Assembly (NCBI GenBank): GCA_938009055.1
Contig: CALLIO010000117.1
Span: 1 to 35,321 of the forward strand
Length of the DNA: 35,321 nt
Direction of reading: 5' to 3'
DNA from: an uncultured Altererythrobacter sp.
GTDB lineage: Bacteria > Pseudomonadota > Alphaproteobacteria > Sphingomonadales > Sphingomonadaceae
A program made the position numbers and the translations under genes. Positions 16,511 through 25,504 of the stretch are shown in pieces. Numbering within the stretch: the first letter of the stretch is position 1; the number at the start of each line of letters is the position of its first letter. Below the pieces are notes generated by a model. It ran no database searches. It saw nothing but the letters and a program-made list of their open reading frames with translations, and had not been told where the DNA came from.

Positions 16511-19024
16511 CTAATAGAGCCCGCCCTGATCCTCAGCGAAGTTTTCTTCTTCCTCGTCCACAGTCTCGACCTGCTCGGGCTGGACGCGCCGCGCCTCGCC
16601 CCTGCCGCGCCTGATGAGAGCAAGAATTTCCTCGCGCTTGCTGGCGATAATATCAGCCACGGTTTCGCGTGGTGGTTCCGTATCAGGCTTGAAAGCTTCC
16701 CAGATAACGGTCGATTTCTTGCCGCCGGTTGGCCAGCCGTTGAGAACGCGCTTGCCCGAGCTTCTATCCACCCGCACCATCCGCACGCCCGCAGGGGCAA
16801 CAGCGGGCAGATCGGACCAGCGATCGCGCGATTTTTTGATCAGAGATTTGATGATCGGCGCCGCAATCGTGCCGCCTTGGGCATAGCCGCCCATATTGCG
16901 CGGCGTATCAAAGCCCACATAAGCGCCCGCAACCAATTCCTGCGTCCCGCCAACGAACCACACGTCCTTAGGACCCGTCGTCGTGCCGGTTTTGCCAAAC
17001 AATGGCAGGCCAAGATCATTGAGCACTGTTGCCGTGCCGCGATCCACCACGCCGCGCAGCATATGCATAATCTGGAATGCGGTGCGCGCATCCATCACTT
17101 GCTCGCCCGACGCGCCAAGACGCGGCATGGGCTGCCCGTCCCATTGCGCCATATTGCAACCATCGCAGCTGCGCTTGTCTGCACGGTAAATCACCTTGCC
17201 GCGGCGGTCTTGGACATAGTCGATCACAGTCGGTTCGTTGAGGCGTCCGTGATTGGCCAGCACGCCATATGCGGCGACCATTTTCTCAACCGTTGATTCC
17301 TCTGAACCAAGCGCCGTTGCGGCATAGGGATCCGCCTCGCCAATGCCGACATTCTCAATCGTTTTGACGACATTTTCCATGCCCGCCTTCATGCCGATCT
17401 GAACGGTCATAATGTTTTGCGATTGCTCAAGCCCATAGCGCAGCGGAAACTCGCCCGCGCGGCCGCCGCGAATGCACTTGTTACCCTTGGAGCGACCCTG
17501 GTAATAGCAATAACGCGAATTATCGATCTTGGTCGAAGGGGTCATCCCATTATCGAGACCGGTGGCATAGACAAAGGGTTTGATGGTCGAGCCAGGCTGA
17601 CGCATTGCCTGGGTTGCGCGGTTAAAGTCAGAGATGCGGTGATCGAAACCACCCTGCATCGCTAGCACGCGGCCATATTGCGGGTTTTGCACAAGCAATC
17701 CGCCTTGCGCTTCGGGCAAAGCGCGCACGCGGAAATTGTTGCCACTTGGGCTGACCGCAATAACGTCGCCCGCTTTCAAACGGTTGGGAAGGCCCACAAG
17801 CGGCGCTTCATCGCCATTGCTAAAGCCAATCGTAGCGCTCGGGCCAGAGCGTTTGGTGACGACACCAACGCGGTAATCCTTGTAATTGATCGCCTTGTTC
17901 GAACTTGCCAGCTGGCTTGCCCAAGGTCCGTCTTCGAAATTGATCGTCGCAATCGGCCCAGTCCAGCCGCGCCGCCCGTGATAGCGGAACAAGCCTTCGC
18001 GCAAAGCCTCTGCTGCAGCCGCCTGCATTTCAGGGTCGAGCGAAGTGCGCACCCATAGCCCACCTGCGTAAACGCTGTTGGGGCTATCATCCGCTGTCTC
18101 GCCAAACTTCTCGATCAGGTCGCGCCGCACTTCCTCAAGGAAATAGCCTGCGTCGACGACACGCGACTGGCCGCGCTGGGTCTGCAGGCCCAGCGGCATA
18201 TTGGCGGCTGCTTGCCGTTCAGCGGGCGTGATGAAGCCATTTGCTTGCATTTGCGCGAGCACAAAGTCGCGCCGTTCAAGCGCAGATTCTTCGTTTTGCT
18301 TGCGGCCGTAACGCTCTGGCGCTTTAGGCAGGATCGCGAGGAACGCCATCTCGTGCAATTCCAGATCGCCCACATCCTTGTTGAAGTAAGCGCGGCTGGC
18401 AGCCTGAACCCCAAAGCTGCGGCGTCCCAGAGGAATTTCGTTGAGGTAAAGCTCAAGGATTTCTTCCTTGCTCATCACCCCTTCGATCCGGCCAGCAAGC
18501 ACCATCTCTTTCAGCTTGCGGGTGACCGAATATTCATCACCAAGTAGCAGGTTTTTGGCCACCTGCTGGGTAATGGTAGAGCCGCCCACTGCGCGCTCGC
18601 CCGAACCGAATTTGCTGACGTAATCTAAGACGGCATTGACGGTACCGGGAAAATCGACGCCGCCGTGGCTGAAGAAGGTTTTGTCCTCTGCAGACAAATA
18701 CGCCTCAACCAAGGGTTGGGGAAAATCGGGATATTGCAGCTGAACGCGCCGTTCGCGCGCATAAGAATGGACGATATCGCCATCAATCCCGCGCACAACG
18801 GTTGGTAGGGGTGTTTCGTAATCGACCAGGCTTTCCGCATCGGGCAGATCGCGGGTCAGGAACACCCAGATCAGCGCCCATGCGATGATAAGCAAGATGA
18901 TGGCATAGACTGCCCAGCGCACCAGCCGATAGCTGCGCCAAGTGGCTCTGAGCCGCTCAAATGCTTCGCCCGAATGGCGGATCAGGCTGAAGCGTGAACC
19001 CGAAGTGCTTGTCGTATCATTCAT
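16511..19024 (-). CDS. mrcA: Penicillin-binding protein 1A (transglycosylase/transpeptidase)
   Basis: This bifunctional class A PBP polymerises glycan strands and cross-links peptides in the periplasm. The 837-residue protein has a cytoplasmic tail and one transmembrane helix (about 36-57). The GT51 domain has the catalytic Glu113 in YLSAEDKTFFSHGGVDF, then GGSTITQQVAKNLLL and LELYLNEIPLGRRSFGVQAA. The transpeptidase domain has SxxK at Ser479-Lys482 in RQPGSTIKPF, SxN at 535-537 and KTG at 678-680. The middle OB-like region (about 330-440) is the insertion typical of PBP1A. The C-terminal tail is acidic and ends EENFAEDQGGLY. The amidase gene ends 55 bases upstream on the same strand. Confidence 0.95.
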   Translation of the reverse strand: MNDTTSTSGSRFSLIRHSGEAFERLRATWRSYRLVRWAVYAIILLIIAWALIWVFLTRDLPDAESLVDYETPLPTVVRGIDGDIVHSYARERRVQLQYPDFPQPLVEAYLSAEDKTFFSHGGVDFPGTVNAVLDYVSKFGSGERAVGGSTITQQVAKNLLLGDEYSVTRKLKEMVLAGRIEGVMSKEEILELYLNEIPLGRRSFGVQAASRAYFNKDVGDLELHEMAFLAILPKAPERYGRKQNEESALERRDFVLAQMQANGFITPAERQAAANMPLGLQTQRGQSRVVDAGYFLEEVRRDLIEKFGETADDSPNSVYAGGLWVRTSLDPEMQAAAAEALREGLFRYHGRRGWTGPIATINFEDGPWASQLASSNKAINYKDYRVGVVTKRSGPSATIGFSNGDEAPLVGLPNRLKAGDVIAVSPSGNNFRVRALPEAQGGLLVQNPQYGRVLAMQGGFDHRISDFNRATQAMRQPGSTIKPFVYATGLDNGMTPSTKIDNSRYCYYQGRSKGNKCIRGGRAGEFPLRYGLEQSQNIMTVQIGMKAGMENVVKTIENVGIGEADPYAATALGSEESTVEKMVAAYGVLANHGRLNEPTVIDYVQDRRGKVIYRADKRSCDGCNMAQWDGQPMPRLGASGEQVMDARTAFQIMHMLRGVVDRGTATVLNDLGLPLFGKTGTTTGPKDVWFVGGTQELVAGAYVGFDTPRNMGGYAQGGTIAAPIIKSLIKKSRDRWSDLPAVAPAGVRMVRVDRSSGKRVLNGWPTGGKKSTVIWEAFKPDTEPPRETVADIIASKREEILALIRRGRGEARRVQPEQVETVDEEEENFAEDQGGLY

Positions 19025-19079
19025 AATTGCTGATGGCCTATAGCATGCTGGCTGAACCGCGCGCTACTGGATTTAGCCT

Positions 19080-19961
19080 CTATTCATCGGAAATTCTTGC
19101 GAAATAGATTGTGATCGCGCGGGCCATGACCTCGGCGAACTGCTTCTTGCCCTCTTCAGAGGTCAATCGCTGCGCATCAGATGGGTTGGTGATAAAACCG
19201 CTTTCAAACAATATCGAGGGGATATCGGGCGCGCGAAGAACCGCCAGAGCCGCCGCTCGTTGCGTATCGGGATGGAATCGCAGCTGCCCTTCTGCCTCGC
19301 GCACAATCAAACGTGCAAAGCCGCTCGAATCTTCCTGACTGCGGCGCTGCGACAATTCGACCAGAATATCGCTCACGACTTCGCTTTGTCCCTCGATTGA
19401 AACGCCGTTCAAGCGGTCGGCATCATTTTCGCGTTCGGCAAAGCGGGCCGCTGCATCAGAAGATGCTTCATTCGACAGCGTATAAATGCTCGCACCGCTA
19501 ACCGAGCGGACATCGCCAGCACTGTCGGCATGAATCGACAAAAACAGATCAGCGCCCAGCCTGCGGGCTATCTCTGGTCGCTCCTGCAAAACGATCAGTC
19601 TGTCATCATCGCGGGTCAAAGCCACGCGAATGCCGCCTTGCTTGAGCAATTCCTCGCGCAGGGCCAACGCAAGGCCGAGCACTACGTCCTTTTCCTGTAC
19701 CCCTGCCCCGCTTGCACCCGGATCGCGTCCGCCATGCCCCGGGTCGATCACCACCAGCGGGCGCGACGTATCGGGCGGGCCGGAAACATTTGGCAAGACG
19801 ATTTGCTCGTCGATAGCGGGCATCTTGAGCCCCACCACATAATCGCGCCCCAGCGTTGGAACCTCCAGCTTCTTGCCCGACACAGCATACGCGGCAAGCA
19901 CAGCAAGCGGCGCGATCACGAAGATCAGCACGATAAGCTGGAGGTGTCTAAGAAGCGACAT
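19080..19961 (-). CDS. N-acetylmuramoyl-L-alanine amidase (Amidase_3)
   Basis: This is a periplasmic zinc amidase that removes stem peptides from peptidoglycan. The 293-residue protein has an N-terminal membrane segment or signal (about residues 8-27, LIVLIFVIAPLAVLAAYAV), then a linker, then the Amidase_3 domain. Zinc ligands are His76 in VVIDPGHGGRDPGASG, Glu90 in GVQEKDVVLGLALA and His144 in DLFLSIHADSAG; the late catalytic Glu is in SILFESGFITNP. I took the ATG at 19961; a TTG at 20000 would add 13 residues and has no better ribosome-binding site. The AMIN targeting domain of AmiC-type proteins is absent. It forms a cell-wall pair with PBP1A downstream. Confidence 0.9.
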   Translation of the reverse strand: MSLLRHLQLIVLIFVIAPLAVLAAYAVSGKKLEVPTLGRDYVVGLKMPAIDEQIVLPNVSGPPDTSRPLVVIDPGHGGRDPGASGAGVQEKDVVLGLALALREELLKQGGIRVALTRDDDRLIVLQERPEIARRLGADLFLSIHADSAGDVRSVSGASIYTLSNEASSDAAARFAERENDADRLNGVSIEGQSEVVSDILVELSQRRSQEDSSGFARLIVREAEGQLRFHPDTQRAAALAVLRAPDIPSILFESGFITNPSDAQRLTSEEGKKQFAEVMARAITIYFARISDE

Positions 19962-20406
19962 TACAAACCAGCGATAGATTGTTGCGACTAACAAACGCAA
20001 TATGGTTGCAGCGTGAAACCCACGATGCTAACAAGGTTGCTAAGAGAAATTTACACTCTTGGGCTGCATAAGGCACCTATTGGAGCTGAAATTTCCTTGG
20101 TTTGCGGCTTTTCCCGCGAATCCCGACAACAGGTTGAAGCAGTGATGAGAAGCCCTTTCCCGCAATCCCGCTCGCAGCGCCACACGCGCTCAGGGATGAT
20201 TGCGGCACAGGCAGTGCTGGACAGGATCAATCCGCAGCACAATCGCATCGCAGCAGACACAGTTTATTCGTCGCATGGCCAGAATGCCTGCGACAAAACC
20301 CTAAACACTGGCCTTACGGAATATGAATCGGCGGCTGGTTTACCAACATATGTGCGCCATCGCGAAGCAGGCTTGCCTGCCGCCCTTGGCGTTCGGAGAC
20401 TTATAA
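19962..20406. other. Long divergent gap between amidase and ribonuclease E
   Basis: These 445 bases separate two divergent genes. I see no convincing gene: the open frames here lack sensible starts and protein-like composition. The right part is probably a long rne leader, as in other bacteria where RNase E controls its own mRNA through the 5' untranslated region. A compact hairpin lies at 20367-20380, close to the rne start. No clear promoter hexamers can be named with confidence. Confidence 0.5.
20367..20380 (+). promoter_or_regulatory. Hairpin in the rne leader
   Basis: GCAGG (20367-20371) pairs with CCTGC (20376-20380) around a CTTG tetraloop, 26 bases before the rne ATG and 10 bases before the Shine-Dalgarno area GGAGA. 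It could take part in rne leader folding or autoregulation; only the pairing and position are seen. Confidence 0.3.
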
Positions 20407-23157
20407 ATGGCAACGCGCATGCTAATCGACGCGCGCCACCTGGAGGAAACTCGGGTGGCGGTGGTCAAAGGCAACCGAATTGACGAGTTCGATTTTGAAT
20501 CGGCTGAACACAAACAGATAAAAGGCAATATATATTTGGCAAAAGTGACGCGGGTCGAACCCTCGTTGCAAGCTGCCTTTGTCGATTTTGGCGGCAATCG
20601 TCACGGCTTCCTGGCCTTTAACGAAATTCATCCTGATTATTATCAGATCCCGCAAGAGGATCGCGAACGTCTGCTCGCTGAAGAGGCAGAGGCTGCTGAA
20701 GAAGAAGCCCGCCTTCGCGCCGAGGAAGAGGACGAGGGGCACACGCCCGGCGATGAATATGATGCGGATGAGGAATCCGCTGAAGCTCTCGCAGAAGATC
20801 TCTCCGAAGATGGTGTTGAGGAAATCGACACCTCGGAAAAAGACAAGGTCGCTACCATCGAAGAAGGCACAGTCGATGACGATGCCGACGAAGATGATGA
20901 CGACGATTCCGACAGCGATGACGGCGATTCTGAAGACTCTGACGAGGAAGACGGCGAAAAGTCGGAAGACTCAGATGAAGATGATGACAGCAAACCGCGC
21001 CGTGGTCGCCGCCGCGGTCGCTCTGGACAGCGCGGACGCCGTCGTCAGGGCGGGAAGAATGGCCGCAAGGGCGGAAGCCGTTCGAAACAGGTCGACGAAG
21101 TGCGCGCCAAGCGCATGGCGCTTCGCCGCCGCTACAAAATCCAGGACGTTATCCAGCGCCGTCAGGTTCTGCTGGTTCAAGTCGTAAAGGAAGAGCGCGG
21201 CAATAAGGGTGCAGCGCTAACCACCTATCTCAGCCTTGCAGGCCGTTATACCGTGCTGATGCCCAACAGTTCGCATGGTGGCGGGATTAGCCGCAAGATC
21301 AACTCTTCCTCTGACCGCAAGCGTTTGAAGCAAGTTGTGTCCGACCTGTCTTTGCCCAAAACCATGGGACTGATCGTACGCACCGCTGGCATTTCGCGCA
21401 CAAAGACAGAGATTAAGCGCGACTTTGATTATCTCGCGCGGCTGTGGGACGAGATCCGGCAAAATACGCTCTCATCCACCGCCCCTGCGTTGGTCCATTC
21501 AGACAGCGATTTGATCAAGCGCGCGATCCGCGACATTTACAATCGCGACATTGAAGAAGTGATCGTCGAAGGCGAAGAAGGCTATAAATCGGCCAAGAGC
21601 TTTATGAAGATGCTGATGCCCAGCCATGCGCGCCGGGTAAAGGCCTATTCCGATCCTGTGCCACTGTTCCAGCGTTATGGCGCAGAGGATCAGCTTCGTG
21701 CGATGTATGATCCGGTCGTCCAGCTGAAATCGGGCGGCTATCTCGTCATCAACCCGACAGAGGCGCTGGTCTCGATCGACATCAACTCGGGCCGCTCCAC
21801 CAAAGAGCACGGCATCGAGCAAACCGCGACCGCCACTAATCTGGAAGCCGCGCGCGAGATCGCTCGCCAATTGCGCCTGCGCGATATGGCTGGTCTCGTG
21901 GTCATCGACTTCATCGACATGGATTACAATTCCAACGTCCGCAAAGTCGAACGCGCGATGAAGGATGCGCTCAAGAACGACCGTGCGCGCATTCAGGTTG
22001 GACGGATTTCGGGCTTCGGCCTGATGGAGATGAGCCGCCAGCGTCTGCGCACTGGTGTGCTTGAGGCGACAACCCGCGAATGTCCGCATTGCGATGGCAC
22101 TGGCCTTGTCCGCACGGCCTCCTCTGCTGGCCTATCGGCTTTGCGTTTGATCGAAGATGAAGCGGCCAAGGGCAAAGGCTCGATCATTGCGCTCGCTGCC
22201 TCGACCGAAGCTGCGATCTACCTTCTCAACTCAAAACGCGACGATCTGATCGAGATCGAACAGCGTTATGGCGTCAGCGTTCAGGTCCTGCCCGAAGGTG
22301 AGGACGAAGGCGCGAAGATGAGCGTAACCAGCTCTGGCCCACGCCCAACCGAAGCGCCCAAGTTTGAACCCATCGTCGATGACGACGACGATGATGATGA
22401 CATCGCGGACTTTGCCGAGGATGAGGAAGAAGACCGTCCGAAGAAACGCCGCCGCCGCCGCGGTGGACGCGGACGGAACAAGAACCGTGATCGTTCGTCA
22501 GAAGACGGCGATAGTGACAGCGATGGCGAAGATCGCGCACGCAGTTCAGGCGACGAACGCGATGCCTCTGATGACGGCGAAGACAAGCCTAAGAAGCGTC
22601 GCCGCCGTGGTGGTCGCCGGCGCCGCAAGAACCGCGATGAAGATGGCGCGGTAGAAGCGGAAGGCGGTTCGAGCGAAGAAGTGTCGGAAGATGCTGCGCC
22701 GGTCGAAGCTGACGGTGCAGATACCCAAGACGCAGCAGAAGAAACGCCTAAGGAAAAGCCCAAGCGCAAGCGCGCTCCTCGTAAGAAAAAGACCGAGGAA
22801 AAGGCTGAAGAGGCTACTGACACTTCTGAAGAAGCCCCCGCCAGTGATGCGGCTAATGATGCTGAGGCTGACGCCGAAGAAAAGCCTGAAAAGCCCAAAC
22901 GCAAACGGGCTCCGCGCAAGAAGAAGGCTGCCGAAACCGAAGCGCCTGCTGCTGAAAAGGCTGCTGAGGATGCACCGGCTCCCGCTGAGGAAAAGCCCAA
23001 GCGCAAATCGCGGGCAAAAACCAAGGCTAAGAAGGAAGCCAAGCCAGAGCTTGAAACCAAATCAGCCGATGCAAGCGAAGCGACTGAGGGCGATAAGCCT
23101 AAGTCGGGCGCAAAACGCGGCGGTTGGTGGCAGCGCACCTTTGGCGAAGGTGAGTAA
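20407..23157 (+). CDS. rne: Ribonuclease E
   Basis: This endoribonuclease for mRNA decay and rRNA/tRNA processing is the likely degradosome scaffold. The 916-residue protein has an S1 domain split by an insertion: the first part is residues 30-80 (KGNIYLAKVTRVEPSLQAAF), then an acidic stretch 92-195 and a basic stretch 196-225, then the S1 domain resumes (YKIQDVIQRRQVLLVQVVKE). The catalytic core has Asp458 in LVSIDINSGRST and Asp501 in LVVIDFIDMDYN, the metal pair of the family, and the zinc-link ECPHCDGTGLV (Cys559, Cys562). The C-terminal third is disordered, with alternating Asp/Glu runs and Arg/Lys blocks such as KKRRRRRGGRGR, and three related KPKRK units. GGAGA precedes the ATG. Confidence 0.95.
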   Translation: MATRMLIDARHLEETRVAVVKGNRIDEFDFESAEHKQIKGNIYLAKVTRVEPSLQAAFVDFGGNRHGFLAFNEIHPDYYQIPQEDRERLLAEEAEAAEEEARLRAEEEDEGHTPGDEYDADEESAEALAEDLSEDGVEEIDTSEKDKVATIEEGTVDDDADEDDDDDSDSDDGDSEDSDEEDGEKSEDSDEDDDSKPRRGRRRGRSGQRGRRRQGGKNGRKGGSRSKQVDEVRAKRMALRRRYKIQDVIQRRQVLLVQVVKEERGNKGAALTTYLSLAGRYTVLMPNSSHGGGISRKINSSSDRKRLKQVVSDLSLPKTMGLIVRTAGISRTKTEIKRDFDYLARLWDEIRQNTLSSTAPALVHSDSDLIKRAIRDIYNRDIEEVIVEGEEGYKSAKSFMKMLMPSHARRVKAYSDPVPLFQRYGAEDQLRAMYDPVVQLKSGGYLVINPTEALVSIDINSGRSTKEHGIEQTATATNLEAAREIARQLRLRDMAGLVVIDFIDMDYNSNVRKVERAMKDALKNDRARIQVGRISGFGLMEMSRQRLRTGVLEATTRECPHCDGTGLVRTASSAGLSALRLIEDEAAKGKGSIIALAASTEAAIYLLNSKRDDLIEIEQRYGVSVQVLPEGEDEGAKMSVTSSGPRPTEAPKFEPIVDDDDDDDDIADFAEDEEEDRPKKRRRRRGGRGRNKNRDRSSEDGDSDSDGEDRARSSGDERDASDDGEDKPKKRRRRGGRRRRKNRDEDGAVEAEGGSSEEVSEDAAPVEADGADTQDAAEETPKEKPKRKRAPRKKKTEEKAEEATDTSEEAPASDAANDAEADAEEKPEKPKRKRAPRKKKAAETEAPAAEKAAEDAPAPAEEKPKRKSRAKTKAKKEAKPELETKSADASEATEGDKPKSGAKRGGWWQRTFGEGE

Positions 23158-23169
23158 ACTTTGAAGGCT

Positions 23170-23212
23170 TGAGGCGGGTTGCTTTTATACGAAGCGCCCG
23201 CCTCACCCTTTT
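23170..23212 (+). terminator. Rho-independent terminator of rne
   Basis: TGAGGCGGG at 23170-23178 pairs perfectly with CCCGCCTCA at 23197-23205. The loop itself contains a short GCTT/AAGC pair, and CCCTTTTC follows. It begins 13 bases after the rne stop. The next gene is convergent and ends at 23225. Confidence 0.8.
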
Positions 23213-23224
23213 CAGCCTACCGGC

Positions 23225-23860
23225 CTAAGCTCCCGCTTTTCGGGCAACACCCCATTCATTCCAGCTGGCAAAGCGCGGCGCTTTGGGCAGATAGCCCTGC
23301 CCCATAGGCTCAACATCAAAGCCCCCGCCACGCAATGCTGAACCAATCGGACGGGTCAAATGGCATCCGCCCGCCAGCTTCTTCCATGTCGGCTCGATCC
23401 GGTCCTGCCATTTGGCGACCTTGGCATCGGGTGCGCGGCCATGTTCTAGGAAGAGCAAGCGACCACCCGGTTTCAAAATTCGCCGCATTTCTGACATCAC
23501 CTGTGCAGGGTCCTCGACCGAGCACAAAGTGAAGGTGCAGACCACCGTGTCGAACTGGCTATTGCGAAAGGGGATCGCCTCGCCCGCGCCTTCGCGAATG
23601 TCGGTTTTCCAACCCTTCGCCTCTGCCGTTGCGCGCGCTTGATTCAGCAATCCGCCATGCGGGTCGATGCCCGCAAAGCTTGAGATTGCCCCAGTATCAT
23701 AAAATTCTTGGTTGAGGCCGCCGCCGCAGCCCAATTCGAAAACGGCGCCCTTGGCCAAAGGCACGATCTGGCTGCGCCGTTTCATTATCTGACCCTGCCC
23801 GCAGGCAAAGGTGATCAATTTGGGCATGATCTTCGCATCATACCAACTGGCAATTCCCAT
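23225..23860 (-). CDS. Class I SAM-dependent methyltransferase
   Basis: This is a cytoplasmic 211-residue methyltransferase of the type 11 / METTL7-like group. Motif I is VFELGCGGGLNQEFYDTG, the acidic strand end is FAGIDPHGGLLNQARATAE, then IREGAGEAIPFRNSQFDTVV, CTFTLCSVEDPAQVMSEMRR and LKPGGRLLFLEHGRAPD. The last third (WKKLAGGCHLTRPIGSAL) is typical of this subgroup. The substrate is unknown. I took the ATG at 23860 with GAGGG just upstream; an earlier ATG at 23875 would lie over that site. It is downstream of the PLP enzyme on the same strand (gap about 93 bases), so cotranscription is possible. Confidence 0.85.
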   Translation of the reverse strand: MGIASWYDAKIMPKLITFACGQGQIMKRRSQIVPLAKGAVFELGCGGGLNQEFYDTGAISSFAGIDPHGGLLNQARATAEAKGWKTDIREGAGEAIPFRNSQFDTVVCTFTLCSVEDPAQVMSEMRRILKPGGRLLFLEHGRAPDAKVAKWQDRIEPTWKKLAGGCHLTRPIGSALRGGGFDVEPMGQGYLPKAPRFASWNEWGVARKAGA

Positions 23861-23953
23861 CGGTCCCTCTCCCATTGAAGCCTCAACAAGCCCGACGATT
23901 GGAAGAGCAAGCTATCACCAATTTGATGCTTGGCAACACGCCTTTGGAACAGA

Positions 23954-25420
23954 TTATTGCGATTGTGCCTTTATTGCCGCAGCAACTTTGCCAAGCTGCT
24001 CGGCCAACACTGCCTGAAGCTGCTCTGGCGAAAGCGCCGACCAAGCAGTGATCTGCGGCATGGAGAGCCCGATCCGCAAGGTTCCTGCCCATTCGCCGGC
24101 GACCCGTGTCGATTTAACTGGCTGGCCCAGTCGCAATCCAGCAGCTGCCATTGCACGGTAAGCGATCTGCGCTTCATCAAAGCTGCGCATATTGCGGAGC
24201 GAGGATACATCAATTGTGATGAGCGACTGCATCTCGATTGGATGCTCCGCCATCTCTGCTCGCCCGCCATCGGGGTGCGGCTCGACCATCGCAAGGCCAA
24301 GCGGCTCGACCACATGTTGCGCAACGCCGCGGCGAAATTCTGTGATGATGGCATCAATCTGTGCCGGGGCAATGGCCGAGAAACGCTCAAGCTCGAAGAT
24401 CGATGCTTCCAGACGTAGGGCAAGGCCAGGATTGCCGCTGTTTTCAAGCCGTTTTGCTCCAGGCCAATCTTGCGGCCATTCTGCGCGGCGGAATATCTTG
24501 GCAAAACCGGCTGGCAATTGCGGCGCCGCTGCCTGTAAACTCGCTGGCACAAGCGCAAAGCCGTTGAATGGCGGGCCGCCCATAAATTTCGAGCCGGTGA
24601 GGAACACAATCGCCTCGCCGTCCAGATATTCGCGCACCGCCTCGCCGGTAATGCGCGCCTGACACGCATCGATCACAAGCGAGAGCCGGTCGTGATAATG
24701 CGCGCGCAATTGGTCGATATTCTCAAGCGAGGGAAGGATCAGGCCCGTTTTCGAACCATGCACGACATGCAGCAATGCTTGGCGCCCATCCATCGCTGCG
24801 ACGCCCATCTCGATCCGCACCTGCTCGCAAATGTCACCGCTGGTGCGGACTTTACCCTCTAGGCAGCGCAAGGGAATGTCAGCCAGCGAGACCGGCCCCA
24901 GCCCCTCGACCGGCTGCGAAGGCTCGACAGCATATTCAAGCGCCGTTTCCTGCGCGAAATAGCGGCCATGGGCAGAATGAATGCACCCGCTGCCCACTTC
25001 ATCGGCACCCAGCAAGATATTGTGCACGCCCGCAGCGCTATGCGCCGCAGCGAAGCACAAAGCGATATATTCCAAATCCGTCCCTGACGGCGCAAAGATG
25101 ATCCCGGTGCTTTTGTCCAACCCGTAAGCCGCGCGAATTCGCGTGCGCAAATCTTCAAGCTGGAGCGCATAATCGCGGACATCGCTCAAGCTGCGCAAAT
25201 GGGCGAAAGCGTCAGCGGAAATATCATTCGCGGTCGAAGAAGCGAAGGCAGTGATGTCTCTTGGGTAAGGAGCGGAGAGATAGCGATTGAGGCCAGTTTC
25301 CGGATCGAGCGCGATCCGCGCATCGCCCCCGCCCGACATCAGCGCGATCAGCTCGCGGGACTTGGCATCATCGACAAATCCGGCGAGAGGCGCCGAAAGC
25401 GACAGATCAGCAATGGGCAT
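23954..25420 (-). CDS. PLP-dependent enzyme, aminotransferase class V-like fold, function unassigned
   Basis: This is a 488-residue fold-type I PLP enzyme. Features are the phosphate-binding SGT at 112-114 in IFAPSGTDLEYIALCFAA, the cofactor-ring Asp251 in LSLVIDACQARITGEA and the Schiff-base Lys278 in FLTGSKFMGGPPFNGF. Other conserved-looking stretches are LLGADEVGSGCIHSAHGRYF and LHVVHGSKTGLILPS. The general plan is that of cysteine-desulfurase or aminotransferase class V enzymes, but it does not match any named member I know; a decarboxylase, lyase or desulfurase role cannot be excluded. It is divergent from the ATP-grasp gene (84-base gap) and upstream of a methyltransferase, which suggests a small biosynthetic set. 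The ribosome-binding site before the ATG at 25420 is weak. Confidence 0.75.
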   Translation of the reverse strand: MPIADLSLSAPLAGFVDDAKSRELIALMSGGGDARIALDPETGLNRYLSAPYPRDITAFASSTANDISADAFAHLRSLSDVRDYALQLEDLRTRIRAAYGLDKSTGIIFAPSGTDLEYIALCFAAAHSAAGVHNILLGADEVGSGCIHSAHGRYFAQETALEYAVEPSQPVEGLGPVSLADIPLRCLEGKVRTSGDICEQVRIEMGVAAMDGRQALLHVVHGSKTGLILPSLENIDQLRAHYHDRLSLVIDACQARITGEAVREYLDGEAIVFLTGSKFMGGPPFNGFALVPASLQAAAPQLPAGFAKIFRRAEWPQDWPGAKRLENSGNPGLALRLEASIFELERFSAIAPAQIDAIITEFRRGVAQHVVEPLGLAMVEPHPDGGRAEMAEHPIEMQSLITIDVSSLRNMRSFDEAQIAYRAMAAAGLRLGQPVKSTRVAGEWAGTLRIGLSMPQITAWSALSPEQLQAVLAEQLGKVAAAIKAQSQ

Positions 25421-25443
25421 AGGCGCGTGTTCTCGTTTTCACC

Positions 25444-25473
25444 TTGGCAAATGCGACATCCGATCTCTATAGG
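25444..25473 (+). promoter_or_regulatory. Putative sigma70-type promoter of the ATP-grasp gene
   Basis: TTGGCA (25444-25449) and TATAGG (25468-25473) are separated by 18 bases, in the 84-base divergent gap and about 30 bases before the GTG start at 25505. The matches to the consensus are five of six and four of six. AGGAAAGG lies between it and the start. Confidence 0.4.
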
Positions 25474-25504
25474 CCGCGCTCCCATCAGGAAAGGCACTTT
25501 TGCA

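Noticed and set aside
20013..20483. 156-codon open frame across the rne leader.
   Set aside because: It overlaps the start of rne in another frame and has no recognisable domain, ribosome-binding site or protein-like pattern.
22740..23060. Tandem repeats in the RNase E tail (related KPKRKRAPRKKK units).
   Set aside because: They are degenerate low-complexity charged units of the disordered scaffold, not a DNA repeat array or CRISPR.
22281..23138. 285-codon minus-strand frame rich in serine and arginine opposite the rne tail.
   Set aside because: It is the antisense of the repetitive acidic/basic tail of RNase E, not an independent gene.
25199..25504. Open frame upstream of and in frame with the ATP-grasp gene.
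   Set aside because: It covers the start of the divergent PLP enzyme and has no family sequence; GTG 25505 has a ribosome-binding site and a possible promoter before it.
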